Shown here one piece after another: positions 9,898 to 18,663 of a stretch of DNA of 64,000 nt. This DNA comes from Rhodobacter sp. SGA-6-6 (GTDB lineage Bacteria; Pseudomonadota; Alphaproteobacteria; Rhodobacterales; Rhodobacteraceae): contig NZ_JAAKGP010000001.1 in NCBI RefSeq assembly GCF_011043545.1, forward strand, positions 434,001-498,000, written 5' to 3'. The position numbers were made by a program, and so were the translations under genes. The notes under the pieces were generated by a model that did no database searches, had not been told where the DNA came from, and saw only the letters and a list, made by a program, of their open reading frames with translations. Position 1 is the stretch's first letter; the number at the start of each line of letters is the position of its first letter.

Positions 9898-11811
9898 TCA
9901 GGCCCGCTTGCCCACCATCGAGACCCCCAACACCTCCAGCACTTTCGCCTCGATCTGCGCCGCGTCCATGCCGGCGACGCGATACATCGCCTCGGGGCTG
10001 GCCTGGTCGATGAAGATGTCGGGCAGGACCATCGAGCGGAACTTGAACCCGCGGTCGAAGATGCCATCCTCGGCCAGCAGTTGCGCGACGTGGGAGCCGA
10101 AGCCGCCGATGGCACCCTCCTCGATGGTGATCAGCGCCTCATGCCCGCGCGCCAGCCACAGGATCAAGTCGCGGTCCAGCGGCTTGGCAAAGCGGGCGTC
10201 GGCCACGGTCGGCGCCATGCCGCGGCCGGCCAGCGCCTCGGCGGCCTTCAGCACCTCGGAAAGCCTGGTGCCGAAGGACAGCAGCGCCACCCGCGACCCT
10301 TCCCGCATCACCCGGCCCCGGCCGATCTCCAGCGGCACGCCGCGGGCGGGGAGTTCCACCCCACAGCCCTCGCCGCGCGGGTAGCGGAAGGCGATGGGGC
10401 CCTGGTCCCAGGCGGCGGCGGTCGCCACCATGTGCCGCAGCTCGGCCTCGTCCGCCGCAGCCATCACCACCATGCCCGGCAGGTTGGACAGGAAGGCCAC
10501 GTCGAAGGACCCGGCATGGGTCGCCCCGTCCGCGCCCACCAGCCCGGCGCGGTCGATGGCGAAGCGCACCGGCAGGCGCTGGATCGCCACGTCATGCACC
10601 ACCTGATCGTAGCCGCGTTGCAGGAAGGTGGAGTAGATCGCGCAGAACGGCTTCATCCCACCCGCCGCGAGGCCGGCAGAGAAGGTCACCGCATGTTGCT
10701 CGGCTATCCCTACGTCGAACATCCGGCGCGGGAAGCGCCCGGCGAACAGGTCCAGCCCGGTGCCGTCCGGCATCGCCGCGGTGACGCCGACGATCTTCTC
10801 GTCGCGCTCGGCCTCCTGGATCAGGCTTTCGGCGAAGACCCGGGTGTAGCTGGGGGCATTCGACGGCACCTTCTTCTGCTCGCCCGTCATCACGTCGAAC
10901 TTCGCCCGGGCATGGCCGCGGTCGGCGGAGTTCTCGGCGGGGGCGTAGCCCTTGCCCTTCTTGGTCAGCACATGGATCAGCATCGGCCCGGTCGCCCGCG
11001 CCTTCGCCGTGCGCAGCACCGGCAGCAGCTGGTCGAGGTCGTGCCCGTCGATGGGGCCGACATAGGAAAAGCCCAAAGCCTCGAACAGGGTCCCGCCGAT
11101 GGCCATGCCCTTCAGCATCTCCTTCGCCCGCCGCGCACCTTCCTGCAGCGGCTCCGGCAGCAGGCCGACGAAGCCCTTCGCCACCTGCTTCAGGTCCTGC
11201 ATCGGCGCCTCGGCATAGAGGCGGCTCAGATAGCTGGACAGCGCCCCCACCGGCGGGGCGATCGACATCTCGTTGTCGTTCAGGATGACGAACAGCCGCT
11301 GGTTCAGGTGGCCGGCGTTGTTCATCGCCTCGAAGGCCATGCCGGCGGACATGCTGCCGTCGCCGATCACCGCGATGGCATCGCCCGGGTCGCCGCCCAG
11401 ATCGGCGGCCACGGCGAAGCCGAGCGCGGCCGAGATCGAGGTAGAGGAATGCGCCGCGCCGAATGGGTCGTAGGGCGATTCGCTGCGCCGGGTGAAACCG
11501 GACAGCCCGCCCTCCATCCGCAGGGTGCGGATGCGGTCGCGCCGCCCGGTCAGGATCTTGTGCGGATAGCACTGGTGGCCGACATCCCAGACCAGCTTGT
11601 CGCGCGGGGTGTCGAAGACCGCGTGCAGCGCCACCGTCAGCTCCACCACGCCGAGCCCGGCGCCGAGGTGGCCGCCGGTGACGGAAACCGCGCTGATGGT
11701 CTCGGCCCGCAGCTCGTCGGCCAGCTGGCGCAATTCGCGGTCCGACAGCGCCTTCAGGTCCGAAGGCACGGTCACGCGGTCGAGGATCGGCGTAAGGGGT
11801 CGCTCGGGCAA
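9898..11811 (-). CDS. dxs: 1-deoxy-D-xylulose-5-phosphate synthase
   Basis: 637 aa from a TTG start at 11811. AGGAGG sits five bases before this TTG, and the resulting N-terminus ([12 protein letters not shown]) is what Dxs proteins usually show; an in-frame ATG at 11835 overlaps ispA and lacks a site. Thiamine-diphosphate motif G-D-G-S-M-S-A-G is at about 150-157 with N-N downstream, and the transketolase-like pyrimidine domain follows. It condenses pyruvate and glyceraldehyde-3-phosphate, the first step of the MEP isoprenoid route and a precursor of thiamine and pyridoxal. It is co-oriented with ispA. Confidence 0.95.
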   Translation of the reverse strand: MPERPLTPILDRVTVPSDLKALSDRELRQLADELRAETISAVSVTGGHLGAGLGVVELTVALHAVFDTPRDKLVWDVGHQCYPHKILTGRRDRIRTLRMEGGLSGFTRRSESPYDPFGAAHSSTSISAALGFAVAADLGGDPGDAIAVIGDGSMSAGMAFEAMNNAGHLNQRLFVILNDNEMSIAPPVGALSSYLSRLYAEAPMQDLKQVAKGFVGLLPEPLQEGARRAKEMLKGMAIGGTLFEALGFSYVGPIDGHDLDQLLPVLRTAKARATGPMLIHVLTKKGKGYAPAENSADRGHARAKFDVMTGEQKKVPSNAPSYTRVFAESLIQEAERDEKIVGVTAAMPDGTGLDLFAGRFPRRMFDVGIAEQHAVTFSAGLAAGGMKPFCAIYSTFLQRGYDQVVHDVAIQRLPVRFAIDRAGLVGADGATHAGSFDVAFLSNLPGMVVMAAADEAELRHMVATAAAWDQGPIAFRYPRGEGCGVELPARGVPLEIGRGRVMREGSRVALLSFGTRLSEVLKAAEALAGRGMAPTVADARFAKPLDRDLILWLARGHEALITIEEGAIGGFGSHVAQLLAEDGIFDRGFKFRSMVLPDIFIDQASPEAMYRVAGMDAAQIEAKVLEVLGVSMVGKRA

Positions 11812-11824
11812 GGCGCCCTCCTGT

Positions 11825-12694
11825 CTAGCTGTCACGCGAAATAGAGAACCGCGCCGCCGCGATCAAGTTTCCTGCCGCAGGTCCATAAGGCGCAAGCGCC
11901 GCCTCCGCCTCCGCCACCAGCGCCGCCGCCCGCGCCCGCGCGCCGTCCAGGCCGAGCAGGGAAACGAAGGTGGCCTTGCCCGCCCGGGCATCCTTGCCGA
12001 CCCGCTTGCCCGCGGTGGCGGCATCGCCGGTCACGTCGAGGATGTCGTCGGCGATCTGGAAGGCGAGGCCGAGCGCGTCGGCATAGGCCCGCAGCGGCCC
12101 GGGGTCGGCGCCGGCCAGAATCGCTCCGGCCTCGGCCGAGAAGCGGATCAGCGCGCCGGTCTTGCCGGCCTGCAATTCGGTGATCTCCGCCAGCGTCAGG
12201 CTGCGCCCGGCGGTCTCGGCCGCGATGTCCAGCGCCTGTCCCAGCACCATCCCCTCGGCGCCCGAGGCGCGGGCGAGGCCGGCAACCAGCGCGATCCGGG
12301 CCTCAGCCGGGCCGATGGCGGGATCGGCCAGCAGGCCGAAGGCCAGGGTCTGCAAGGCGTCGCCGGCCAGGATCGCCGTGGCCTCGTCCCATTTGACATG
12401 AACGGTGGGCTGGCCCCGGCGCAGGTCGTCGTCGTCCATCGCCGGCAGGTCGTCATGGACAAGGGAATAGGCGTGCAGCGCCTCGACCGCCGCCGCCACC
12501 GGCAGGGCGCGGGCCTCCTCCACCCCCAGCATCCGCGCCGAATCCAACACCAGGAAGGCGCGCAGCCGCTTGCCGCCCTGCACCGCATAGCGCATGGCAT
12601 GGACCACCGGCCGGTCGGCCAGCCCGGAAAGCGCCGCGTCCAGCCGCGCCTGAACCAGCGCGGCATCCGCCTTCAGCCGTTCGGGAAAGGTCAC
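11825..12694 (-). CDS. ispA: Polyprenyl (farnesyl/geranyl) diphosphate synthase
   Basis: 289 aa from a GTG start that overlaps the xseB stop (GTGA). First aspartate-rich motif D-D-L-P-A-M-D at residues 81-87 with L-R-R-G following, second motif D-D-I-L-D at 216-220; both bind Mg-diphosphate. Size and motif spacing fit the FPP/GGPP synthase IspA type. It chains IPP onto allylic diphosphates for quinones, undecaprenyl carriers and possibly carotenoids. Product chain length cannot be read with certainty. Its location between xseB and dxs is the same as in many gram-negative genomes. Confidence 0.93.
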   Translation of the reverse strand: MTFPERLKADAALVQARLDAALSGLADRPVVHAMRYAVQGGKRLRAFLVLDSARMLGVEEARALPVAAAVEALHAYSLVHDDLPAMDDDDLRRGQPTVHVKWDEATAILAGDALQTLAFGLLADPAIGPAEARIALVAGLARASGAEGMVLGQALDIAAETAGRSLTLAEITELQAGKTGALIRFSAEAGAILAGADPGPLRAYADALGLAFQIADDILDVTGDAATAGKRVGKDARAGKATFVSLLGLDGARARAAALVAEAEAALAPYGPAAGNLIAAARFSISRDS

Positions 12695-12930
12695 AGCCCG
12701 GTCACCGGCTCCGTGCCGACGGCACGGCCCTCGGCCAGGCGGATCTTCTCGACCTTTTCCTCGGCCTCGCGCAGCAGCACCTCGCAACGGGCCTTCAGCG
12801 CGGCGCCGCGTTCGTAAAGCGCGATGGATTCCTCCAGCTTCACCTCGCCGCGTTCCAGCTGGGTGACCACGGCCTCCAGCGCCGCCATCGCCTCCTCGAA
12901 CGCCATTTCCGCCGGGGGTTTGCCTGTCAT
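12691..12930 (-). CDS. xseB: Exodeoxyribonuclease VII small subunit
   Basis: 79 aa, a helical hairpin with the family pattern F-E-E-A-M-A-A-L-E-A-V-V-T-Q-L-E-R-G-E-V, then L-E-E-S-I-A-L-Y-E-R-G. It binds the large subunit XseA (not in this window) to form the single-strand-specific nuclease. It overlaps its neighbours on both sides by four bases (ATGA with the upstream hydrolase, GTGA with ispA), so its translation is coupled to both. Confidence 0.93.
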   Translation of the reverse strand: MTGKPPAEMAFEEAMAALEAVVTQLERGEVKLEESIALYERGAALKARCEVLLREAEEKVEKIRLAEGRAVGTEPVTGL

Positions 12931-13835
12931 GCCGAAAGCCTCGCCATCTCGTCCACATAGGCCCTGACGCTTTCGGACAGGGCCGGGAGATCATAACCGC
13001 CTTCCAGACTGGACACCACCCGCCCGCCCGACACCTCCCACAGCCGGGCGGCGAGCCAGCGGAAATCCTCCGCCTCCCACTCCAGCCCGGCCAGCGGATC
13101 GGCCCGATGCGCGTCGAAGCCGGCGGAGACCAGCAGCAGGTCGGGCTTCCAGTCGGCAACGGCGGGCAGGATGACACGCTCGTAAGCCGCGCGCATCGCC
13201 GCGCCATCGGTGCCACCCCGCAGGGGGACATTCAGCACCTGCCCATGGGCGCCGCGTTCCTCGGGACGGCCGGAGCCGGGATAGAGCGGCATCTGGTGGC
13301 TGGAGGCGAAAAGGCAGCGCCCCTCGTCCCACATCAGGTCTTGGGTGCCGTTGCCGTGGTGCACGTCGAAATCGACGATGGCCACCCGTTGCAGCCCATG
13401 GCCCTCCAGCGCCCGCATGGCGCCGATGGCCACCGTGCCGAACAGGCAGAAGCCCATGGCGCGGCGCGCCTCGGCATGGTGGCCGGGCGGGCGGCAGCCG
13501 ACGAAGGCCGCCCCGGCCTCGCCGCCCAGCACCGCCGCCACCGCCGCGCCGATACCGCCGACCGCCCGCATCGCCGCGGTGTAGGAGCCGGGCGACAGGA
13601 AGGTGTCGCCGTCCAGCTGCGCCCAACCCTCCGCAGGCACCGCCGCCGCGATCCGGTCGTGATGCGCCGCCGGATGGCACAGCAGCACATCCTCACGCGT
13701 CCCCGGCGGACAGTCCCGCCGCTCCACCGGCAGCCCCTGCAACCCCGCCTCCACCGCCGTCATCCGCTCCACCCGCTCGGGGTGGCCCGGCGGGGTCACA
13801 TGGGTCGCAGAGTCAGGATGGGAAAAGACGATCAT
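12927..13835 (-). CDS. Histone deacetylase-like metal hydrolase (acetylpolyamine/AcuC-type)
   Basis: 302 aa arginase-fold hydrolase. The active-site pair H119-H120 (in R-P-P-G-H-H-A) and the zinc ligands D155, H159 (D-F-D-V-H-H-G-N-G-T) plus a later aspartate in A-G-F-D-A-H are present. Bacterial relatives deacetylate polyamines, acetylated acetyl-CoA synthetase or other small amides; the substrate is unknown here. It starts seven bases after a GC-rich intergenic repeat and overlaps xseB by four bases, placing it first in the xseB-ispA-dxs chain. Confidence 0.88.
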   Translation of the reverse strand: MIVFSHPDSATHVTPPGHPERVERMTAVEAGLQGLPVERRDCPPGTREDVLLCHPAAHHDRIAAAVPAEGWAQLDGDTFLSPGSYTAAMRAVGGIGAAVAAVLGGEAGAAFVGCRPPGHHAEARRAMGFCLFGTVAIGAMRALEGHGLQRVAIVDFDVHHGNGTQDLMWDEGRCLFASSHQMPLYPGSGRPEERGAHGQVLNVPLRGGTDGAAMRAAYERVILPAVADWKPDLLLVSAGFDAHRADPLAGLEWEAEDFRWLAARLWEVSGGRVVSSLEGGYDLPALSESVRAYVDEMARLSA

Positions 13836-13840
13836 CCGCT

Positions 13841-13897
13841 TTCATCTGTCCATAAATATCCCGGGGGGTCCGGGGGGCTGGCCCCCCGGCCGCCGGC
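13841..13897. repeat. GC-rich intergenic repeat, copy A
   Basis: Begins TTCATCTGTCCATAAATATC and continues with a CGGGGGGTCCGGGGGG block and its near complement CCCCCCGG. Read on the minus strand it is a strong hairpin behind petR followed by an A/T-rich tail that ends next to the start of the hydrolase gene at 13835. It shares layout with copies near 31211, 39950 and 59461. Confidence 0.7.
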
Positions 13898-13902
13898 CGC
13901 AG

Positions 13903-14601
13903 TCAATCCGGCGCCAGCATGTAGCCCTCGCCCCGCACCGTCTGCAGGTAGCGCGGCGACTTCGGGTCTTCCTCGATCTTCCGCCGCAGCCGGGTGATCT
14001 GCACGTCCACCGCGCGTTCCTGCGCCACATCCTCGCGGCCGAGGTCGCCGACCAGCCTCTCGCGGCTGACCGCCACACCGGGGGCATTGGCGAAAAGCCG
14101 CATCAGGGCCGCCTCGGTCGCCGTCAGCCGCACCAGCGACTCGCCGCGCCACAGCTCGCCGCGGTCCATGTCGTAGCGCACGCCGCCCAGATGCAGCACC
14201 TTCGGCGCCGCAGCCTCGGGGCGGGCCTGCGGCACCCGGCGCAGGATGGCGTTGATCCGCAAGAGCAGTTCCTTCGGCTCGAAGGGCTTGACCAGGTAGT
14301 CGTCCGCCCCGGCCTCCAGCCCCTCGATCCGGTTCGCCGCCTCGCCCTTGGCGGTCAGCAACAGGATCGGCACCTGCATCCGGCTGCGCAGGTCGCGGGT
14401 CAGGCTGATGCCGTCCTCGCCCGGCATCATCACGTCCAGCACGATCAGGTCGAATTCCAGCCCCGCCAGCAGCCGCCGGGCCTGCGCCGCATCGCGCGCC
14501 ACCGTCACCACGAAGCCGCTGCGGATCAGGAACTTCTGCAACAGGCCGCGGATGCGCTCGTCGTCGTCGACCACCAGCAGATGCACGTCGCCGGAATTCA
14601 T
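13903..14601 (-). CDS. petR: OmpR/PhoB-family response regulator (PetR-like)
   Basis: 232 aa. Receiver domain 1-120 with acidic pocket D12-D14, phospho-acceptor D56 (L-I-V-L-D-V-M-M-P) and the K-P-F switch, then a winged-helix DNA-binding domain (about 135-230) with V-D-V-Q-I-T-R-L-R-R-K-I. A MarR-type partner overlaps its start by four bases; this pair is the PetP-PetR arrangement described in Rhodobacter capsulatus, where PetR is needed for growth. No sensor kinase gene is adjacent. The symbol rests on the pairing as well as sequence. Confidence 0.85.
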   Translation of the reverse strand: MNSGDVHLLVVDDDERIRGLLQKFLIRSGFVVTVARDAAQARRLLAGLEFDLIVLDVMMPGEDGISLTRDLRSRMQVPILLLTAKGEAANRIEGLEAGADDYLVKPFEPKELLLRINAILRRVPQARPEAAAPKVLHLGGVRYDMDRGELWRGESLVRLTATEAALMRLFANAPGVAVSRERLVGDLGREDVAQERAVDVQITRLRRKIEEDPKSPRYLQTVRGEGYMLAPD

Positions 14602-15095
14602 GCCCCGCCCTCCCTCAGCCGGTTGTAGGCGTTGCGCATCTCCGGGTCCATCATCGCCTCCAGCACCTGCCGGAAGCCGGCCACCGCCGCCGGGCCCGCG
14701 GCGCGATAGGCCGCCCGCATCCGCGCCCGCTGGGCGTCCGACAGCTGGCGTTCCAGCGCCTCGCCCTTCTGGGTCAGGTAGAGATGCCGCTCGCGCCCGT
14801 CCACCCTTCCCTTCTCGCTGCGCACCAGCCCGTCGTCGATCAGCGTCCGCAGCACCCGGTTCAGGCTCTGCTTGGTGACGCCCAGGATCGACAGCAGGTT
14901 CGACACCGTGGTGCCGGGGGAGCGGTGGATGAAATGGATCGCCCGGTGATGGGCGCGGCCGTAGTCCAGCCCCTGCAATATCCGGTCGGGATCGGCGGTG
15001 AAGCCGCGATAGGCGAAGAACATCGCCTCGATCCCCTTCCGCAACTGCTCGTCCGTCAGGAAAAGCAGGCTTTCGCCCCCGGCGCGTTCGGCCAT
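14598..15095 (-). CDS. petP: MarR-family transcriptional regulator (PetP-like)
   Basis: 165 aa. Winged-helix core at about 55-125 with V-S-N-L-L-S-I-L-G-V-T-K-Q-S-L-N-R and the wing E-K-G-R-V-D-G-R-E-R-H. The start at 15095 is chosen because GGAGG stands five bases before it; an ATG six codons upstream has no such site. The stop overlaps petR (ATGA), so the two are translated together. In Rhodobacter the pair affects growth and cytochrome expression; its ligand is unknown. A promoter candidate (TTGGAA-17-TAAATT) overlaps the divergent ilvE promoter. Confidence 0.85.
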   Translation of the reverse strand: MAERAGGESLLFLTDEQLRKGIEAMFFAYRGFTADPDRILQGLDYGRAHHRAIHFIHRSPGTTVSNLLSILGVTKQSLNRVLRTLIDDGLVRSEKGRVDGRERHLYLTQKGEALERQLSDAQRARMRAAYRAAGPAAVAGFRQVLEAMMDPEMRNAYNRLREGGA

Positions 15096-15117
15096 CGCAA
15101 CCTCCATCTTCAAGCCG

Positions 15118-15146
15118 AATTTACGTCAGCCTTGTTGACATTCCAA
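15118..15146 (-). promoter_or_regulatory. Candidate petP promoter
   Basis: On the minus strand TTGGAA (15146-15141) and TAAATT (15123-15118) are separated by 17 bases, ahead of petP. It overlaps the divergent ilvE promoter, so polymerases could compete here. Confidence 0.4.
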
Positions 15147-15163
15147 GACACAACCCGTAACAC
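15135..15163 (+). promoter_or_regulatory. Candidate sigma-70 promoter of ilvE
   Basis: A perfect TTGACA (15135-15140) is followed after 17 bases by TAACAC (15158-15163), about 75 bases before the ilvE start codon. It is the best-looking housekeeping promoter in the window. Confidence 0.55.
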
Positions 15164-15238
15164 GGCGACGATTTGGCGCAAGAATCTGTCCGGTGCGGAC
15201 CTTTCAGGCGCAAGATTCGCAAAGCAAAAGGTGTCCTC

Positions 15239-16105
15239 ATGGCTGGATATGACGATCGCGACGGATTCATCTGGATGGATGGCGCGCTGGTGAACTGGCG
15301 CGACGCCAAGGTCCACCTCCTGACCCATGCGCTGCACTATGCCTCTTCGGTGTTCGAGGGCGAGCGTTGCTACAACGGCAAGATCTTCAAGTCGACCGAG
15401 CATTCCGAGCGGCTGATCAAGTCCGGCAAGCTCCTGGACATGGACATCCCCTGGAGCGCCGCCCAGATCGACGCCGCCAAGGAAGAGGTGCTGAAGGCCA
15501 ACGGCCTGACCGACGCCTATGTCCGCGCCATCGCCTTCCGCGGCGCGGGCGAGGAGATGGGCGTCGCCTCGCTGGGCAATCCGGTGCGGCTCGGCATCGC
15601 CTGCTGGACCTGGGGCGCCTATTACGGCGATGCCAAGTTCAAGGGCGCCAAGCTCGACATCTCGAAATGGAAACGCCCCAGCCCCGAGACCATCCCGTCG
15701 GAGGCCAAGGCCGCCGGCCTCTACATGATCTGCACCATGTCGAAGCACGCGGCGATGGCCAAGGGCTGCTCGGACGCGATGATGTATGATTACCGCGGCT
15801 ATGTGGCCGAGGCGACCGGGGCCAACATCTTCTTCGTCAAGGATGGCGAGGTGCATACGCCCAAGGCTGACTGCTTCCTGAACGGCCTCACCCGGCAGAC
15901 CGTGATCGGGATGCTGAAGGACATGCAGATCAAGGTCCACGAGCGCCACATCCTGCCCGAGGAACTGGAAGGCTTCGAGCAGTGCTGGCTGACCGGCACC
16001 GCCGCCGAGGTCACCCCGGTGGGCGAGATCGGCCCCTGGCGGTTCGAGGTGGGCGAGCTGACCAGGCGCGTCGCCACGGAATACGAAAAGCTGGTCCGCG
16101 CCTGA
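15239..16105 (+). CDS. ilvE: Branched-chain amino acid aminotransferase
   Basis: 288 aa fold-type IV PLP enzyme. K157 (in I-P-S-E-A-K-A-A-G) aligns with the PLP lysine, and E191 in V-A-E-A-T-G-A-N-I-F follows; F-E-G-E-R and L-T-G-T-A-A-E-V-T-P-V are also conserved. It interconverts Leu/Ile/Val and their 2-oxo acids in the cytoplasm. The start M-A-G-Y-D-D is chosen over an upstream ATG at 15173 on position behind the promoter and the AGGTG site. A terminator follows at 16132. It is a single-gene unit. Confidence 0.93.
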   Translation: MAGYDDRDGFIWMDGALVNWRDAKVHLLTHALHYASSVFEGERCYNGKIFKSTEHSERLIKSGKLLDMDIPWSAAQIDAAKEEVLKANGLTDAYVRAIAFRGAGEEMGVASLGNPVRLGIACWTWGAYYGDAKFKGAKLDISKWKRPSPETIPSEAKAAGLYMICTMSKHAAMAKGCSDAMMYDYRGYVAEATGANIFFVKDGEVHTPKADCFLNGLTRQTVIGMLKDMQIKVHERHILPEELEGFEQCWLTGTAAEVTPVGEIGPWRFEVGELTRRVATEYEKLVRA

Positions 16106-16131
16106 GCGGATTTCCCGGCCCGAAACTCCGG

Positions 16132-16168
16132 TCCCGGCCCTCTGTGCGGGGCCGGGATTCTTCGTTTG
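16132..16168 (+). terminator. Rho-independent terminator of ilvE
   Basis: Perfect 9-bp stem TCCCGGCCC / GGGCCGGGA with an 8-nt loop, followed by TTCTTCGTTT, 27 bases after the ilvE stop. Confidence 0.75.
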
Positions 16169-16281
16169 CTGCCCGAACCGGATCACAAAAATTTTTAGTG
16201 CTGCGATAATTGTTGTTGCATCCGCAAAATCTTTGGGATCAACCTGCCCCCGATCTGCTGCTCTGCCTGCCACGGGGGAAC

Positions 16282-16908
16282 ATGGCTCGGAAGGCTACGA
16301 ACGTCCCGGTCGCCCTTGGCACGCGGGTGCGCCGGCGCAGGCAGGCCATGGGCCTGACCCTGCAGGAACTGGGCGGCATCTGCGGCGTCTCGGCGGGCTA
16401 CCTGAGCCAGGTCGAACGCGACAACGCCGTCCCCACCCTGGGCACCCTGGCCGAGATCGCCGCGGCGCTGGACGTGCCCATCGACCATTTCATCGCCACG
16501 CCCCGGCAGGCCGACAGCGTGACCCGCGCCGGCCAGCGGCCCGGCTTCTCGCTGGCCGGCACCTCGATCGTCTACGAACAGATCGGCGCGGAATTCCCGG
16601 GGCACGAACTGACCTCGTTCATCCTGAACATGCCGCCGGGCTACCGCTCGGAAACCGTGCAGCATTCCGGCGAGGAGCTGATCTTCGTGCTGGAGGGCGA
16701 GGTGCTGCAGGTCGTCGGCGGGCAGGAGTTCCTGCTGCGGGCGGGGGACAGTATGCATTACCTGGGCCAGCACCCGCATTCCTGGTCGAATCCCGGCCCC
16801 GGCCCGGCGCGGCTTTTGTGGACCGGCAAGATGCTGCACGGGGCCACCGTGTCGGACTACATGTTGCGGGGCGCGGTTGCCGTAAGGGAATCGGCTGACG
16901 AGCGATGA
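16282..16908 (+). CDS. XRE-family regulator with C-terminal cupin domain
   Basis: 208 aa. Residues 10-65 form an XRE helix-turn-helix (R-R-R-R-Q-A-M-G-L-T-L-Q-E-L, S-A-G-Y-L-S-Q-V-E-R). Residues 125-195 form a small-molecule-binding cupin with H-S-G-E-E-L-I-F-V-L-E-G-E and H-P-H-S-W. This PuuR/SutR-like build usually senses a metabolite and represses neighbouring uptake or catabolic genes. The start at 16282 follows a GGGGGA site; an upstream ATG at 16210 lies in the AT-rich leader. It stands 84 bases before the peptide transporter and is its likely regulator. Confidence 0.88.
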   Translation: MARKATNVPVALGTRVRRRRQAMGLTLQELGGICGVSAGYLSQVERDNAVPTLGTLAEIAAALDVPIDHFIATPRQADSVTRAGQRPGFSLAGTSIVYEQIGAEFPGHELTSFILNMPPGYRSETVQHSGEELIFVLEGEVLQVVGGQEFLLRAGDSMHYLGQHPHSWSNPGPGPARLLWTGKMLHGATVSDYMLRGAVAVRESADER

Positions 16909-16992
16909 AATTCGCGCCACAAAGGGCGCACCGATGCACATGCCGGATCAACGGCAGGCGAACACCAACGATCCAATAAGGAGAGAGTGCAG

Positions 16993-18591
16993 ATGAAACA
17001 TCTTCCCGTTCTTGCCTCGGCGCTGACCATGGCGCTGGCGGCCCAGGTGGCGGAGGCCAAGACCTTCGTCTATTGCTCGGAAGCCTCGCCCGAAGGCTTC
17101 GACCCCTCGCCCTATACCGCGGGCGGCACCTTCGACGCCTCGGCCCACCCGGTCTACAACCGCCTGACCGAGTTCAAGAAAGGCACGACCGAGGTCGAGC
17201 CGGGCCTGGCCGAAAGCTGGGAAGTGTCCGAGGACGGGCTGGAATACACCTTCCACCTGCGCAAGGGCGTGAAGTGGCATTCCAGCGACAAGTTCACCCC
17301 GTCGCGCGAGTTCAACGCCGACGACGTGATCTTCTCGTTCGAGCGTCAGGGCAAGGCCGACCATCCCTGGCACCAGTATATCGCCGGGATCACCTACGAA
17401 TACTATACCTCGATGGCGATGCCCGAGCTGATCAAGTCGATCGAGAAGGTGGACGACTACACCGTCAAGTTCACCCTGAACACGCCGGAAGCGCCGTTCC
17501 TGGCCAACATCGCCATGCCCTTCGCCTCGATCGTGTCGAAGGAATATGCCGATACGCTGGACGCCGCCGGCACCAAGGAGGACCTGAACAACGCGCCCAT
17601 CGGCACCGGCCCGTTCAAGTTCGTCGCCTATCAGAAGGATGCGGTGATCCGCTACCAGAAGAACCCCGACTACTGGGGCCCGGCGCCGCTGATCGACGAC
17701 CTGGTCTTCGCCATCACCCCCGATGCCGCGGTGCGGCTGCAGAAGCTGAAGGCCGGCGAATGCCACCTGATGCCCTATCCGGCACCGGCCGACATCGAGG
17801 CGATCAAGGCCGATTCCAACCTGAAGCTGGATGAACAGGCGGGCCTGAACGTCGGCTACCTGGCCTACAACACCACCATGGCGCCCTTCGACAATCCGAA
17901 GGTCCGCAAGGCGCTGAACATGGCCATCAACAAGCAGGCCATCGTCGACGCGGTGTTCCAAGGCGCGGCCGAGCCGGCGAAGAACCCGATCCCGCCGACC
18001 ATGTGGTCCTACAACGACGCGATCCAGGACGATCCCTACGATCCGGAAGCGGCCAAGAAGATGCTGGAAGAGGAAGGCGTCACCGATCTGTCGATGAAGA
18101 TCTGGGCGATGCCGGTTCAGCGTCCCTACATGCCGAACGCCCGCCGCACCGCCGAGCTGATGCAGGAAGACCTGTCGAAGATCGGCGTCTCGGTCGAGAT
18201 CGTCAGCTACGAATGGGGCGAATACCTGTCCAAGTCGATGGAGCCGGGCCGTGACGGCGCGGTGATCCTGGGCTGGACCGGCGACAACGGCGACCCCGAC
18301 AACTTCCTGTCGGTGCTGCTGTCCTGCGACTCCGCCGGCGAGGGCGGGGCGAACCGCGCCTTCTGGTGCAACGAGGAATTCTCGAAGCTGCTGAAGGACG
18401 CCAAGGTCACCGCCGACCCGGCCGAGCGCACCGCGCTTTACGAACAGGCGCAGGTGATCTTCAAGGACCAGGCGCCCTGGTTCACCATCGCCCACTCGAC
18501 CCAATACGTGCCGATGTCGGCCAAGGTCTCGGGCTTCGTGATGAGCCCCTTGGGCGACTTCACCTTCGAGACCGTGGATATCGCCGAGTAA
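16993..18591 (+). CDS. ABC transporter substrate-binding protein, family 5 (dipeptide/oligopeptide type)
   Basis: 532 aa with a signal peptide (residues 1-22, cleavage after V-A-E-A). The mature N-terminus [15 protein letters not shown], the motif [11 protein letters not shown] and [10 protein letters not shown] are hallmarks of SBP_bac_5 (DppA-like) proteins. It binds its ligand in the periplasm for the permeases encoded next. The ATG at 16993 has AAGGAG at nine bases; a GTG six bases upstream is too close to that site. The ligand is probably a short peptide but could be another amino-group compound. Confidence 0.9.
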   Translation: MKHLPVLASALTMALAAQVAEAKTFVYCSEASPEGFDPSPYTAGGTFDASAHPVYNRLTEFKKGTTEVEPGLAESWEVSEDGLEYTFHLRKGVKWHSSDKFTPSREFNADDVIFSFERQGKADHPWHQYIAGITYEYYTSMAMPELIKSIEKVDDYTVKFTLNTPEAPFLANIAMPFASIVSKEYADTLDAAGTKEDLNNAPIGTGPFKFVAYQKDAVIRYQKNPDYWGPAPLIDDLVFAITPDAAVRLQKLKAGECHLMPYPAPADIEAIKADSNLKLDEQAGLNVGYLAYNTTMAPFDNPKVRKALNMAINKQAIVDAVFQGAAEPAKNPIPPTMWSYNDAIQDDPYDPEAAKKMLEEEGVTDLSMKIWAMPVQRPYMPNARRTAELMQEDLSKIGVSVEIVSYEWGEYLSKSMEPGRDGAVILGWTGDNGDPDNFLSVLLSCDSAGEGGANRAFWCNEEFSKLLKDAKVTADPAERTALYEQAQVIFKDQAPWFTIAHSTQYVPMSAKVSGFVMSPLGDFTFETVDIAE

Positions 18592-18619
18592 CCGGGGCAT
18601 CCTATCGAATGAAACCGGG

Positions 18620-18650
18620 CGCGCGGGGGCTGGTCCCCCGCGCGTCTTTC
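18620..18650 (+). terminator. Stem-loop between binding-protein and permease genes
   Basis: Perfect 10-bp stem CGCGCGGGGG / CCCCCGCGCG with a CTGGT loop, then TCTTTC. It probably stabilises the upstream binding-protein mRNA and lets only part of transcription continue into the permeases. Confidence 0.55.
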
Positions 18651-18663
18651 AAGGGACAGGTCC

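Noticed and set aside
9898-11835. ATG at 11835 as the dxs start
   Set aside because: It overlaps ispA without a ribosome site; the TTG at 11811 has AGGAGG five bases upstream and gives the usual Dxs N-terminus.
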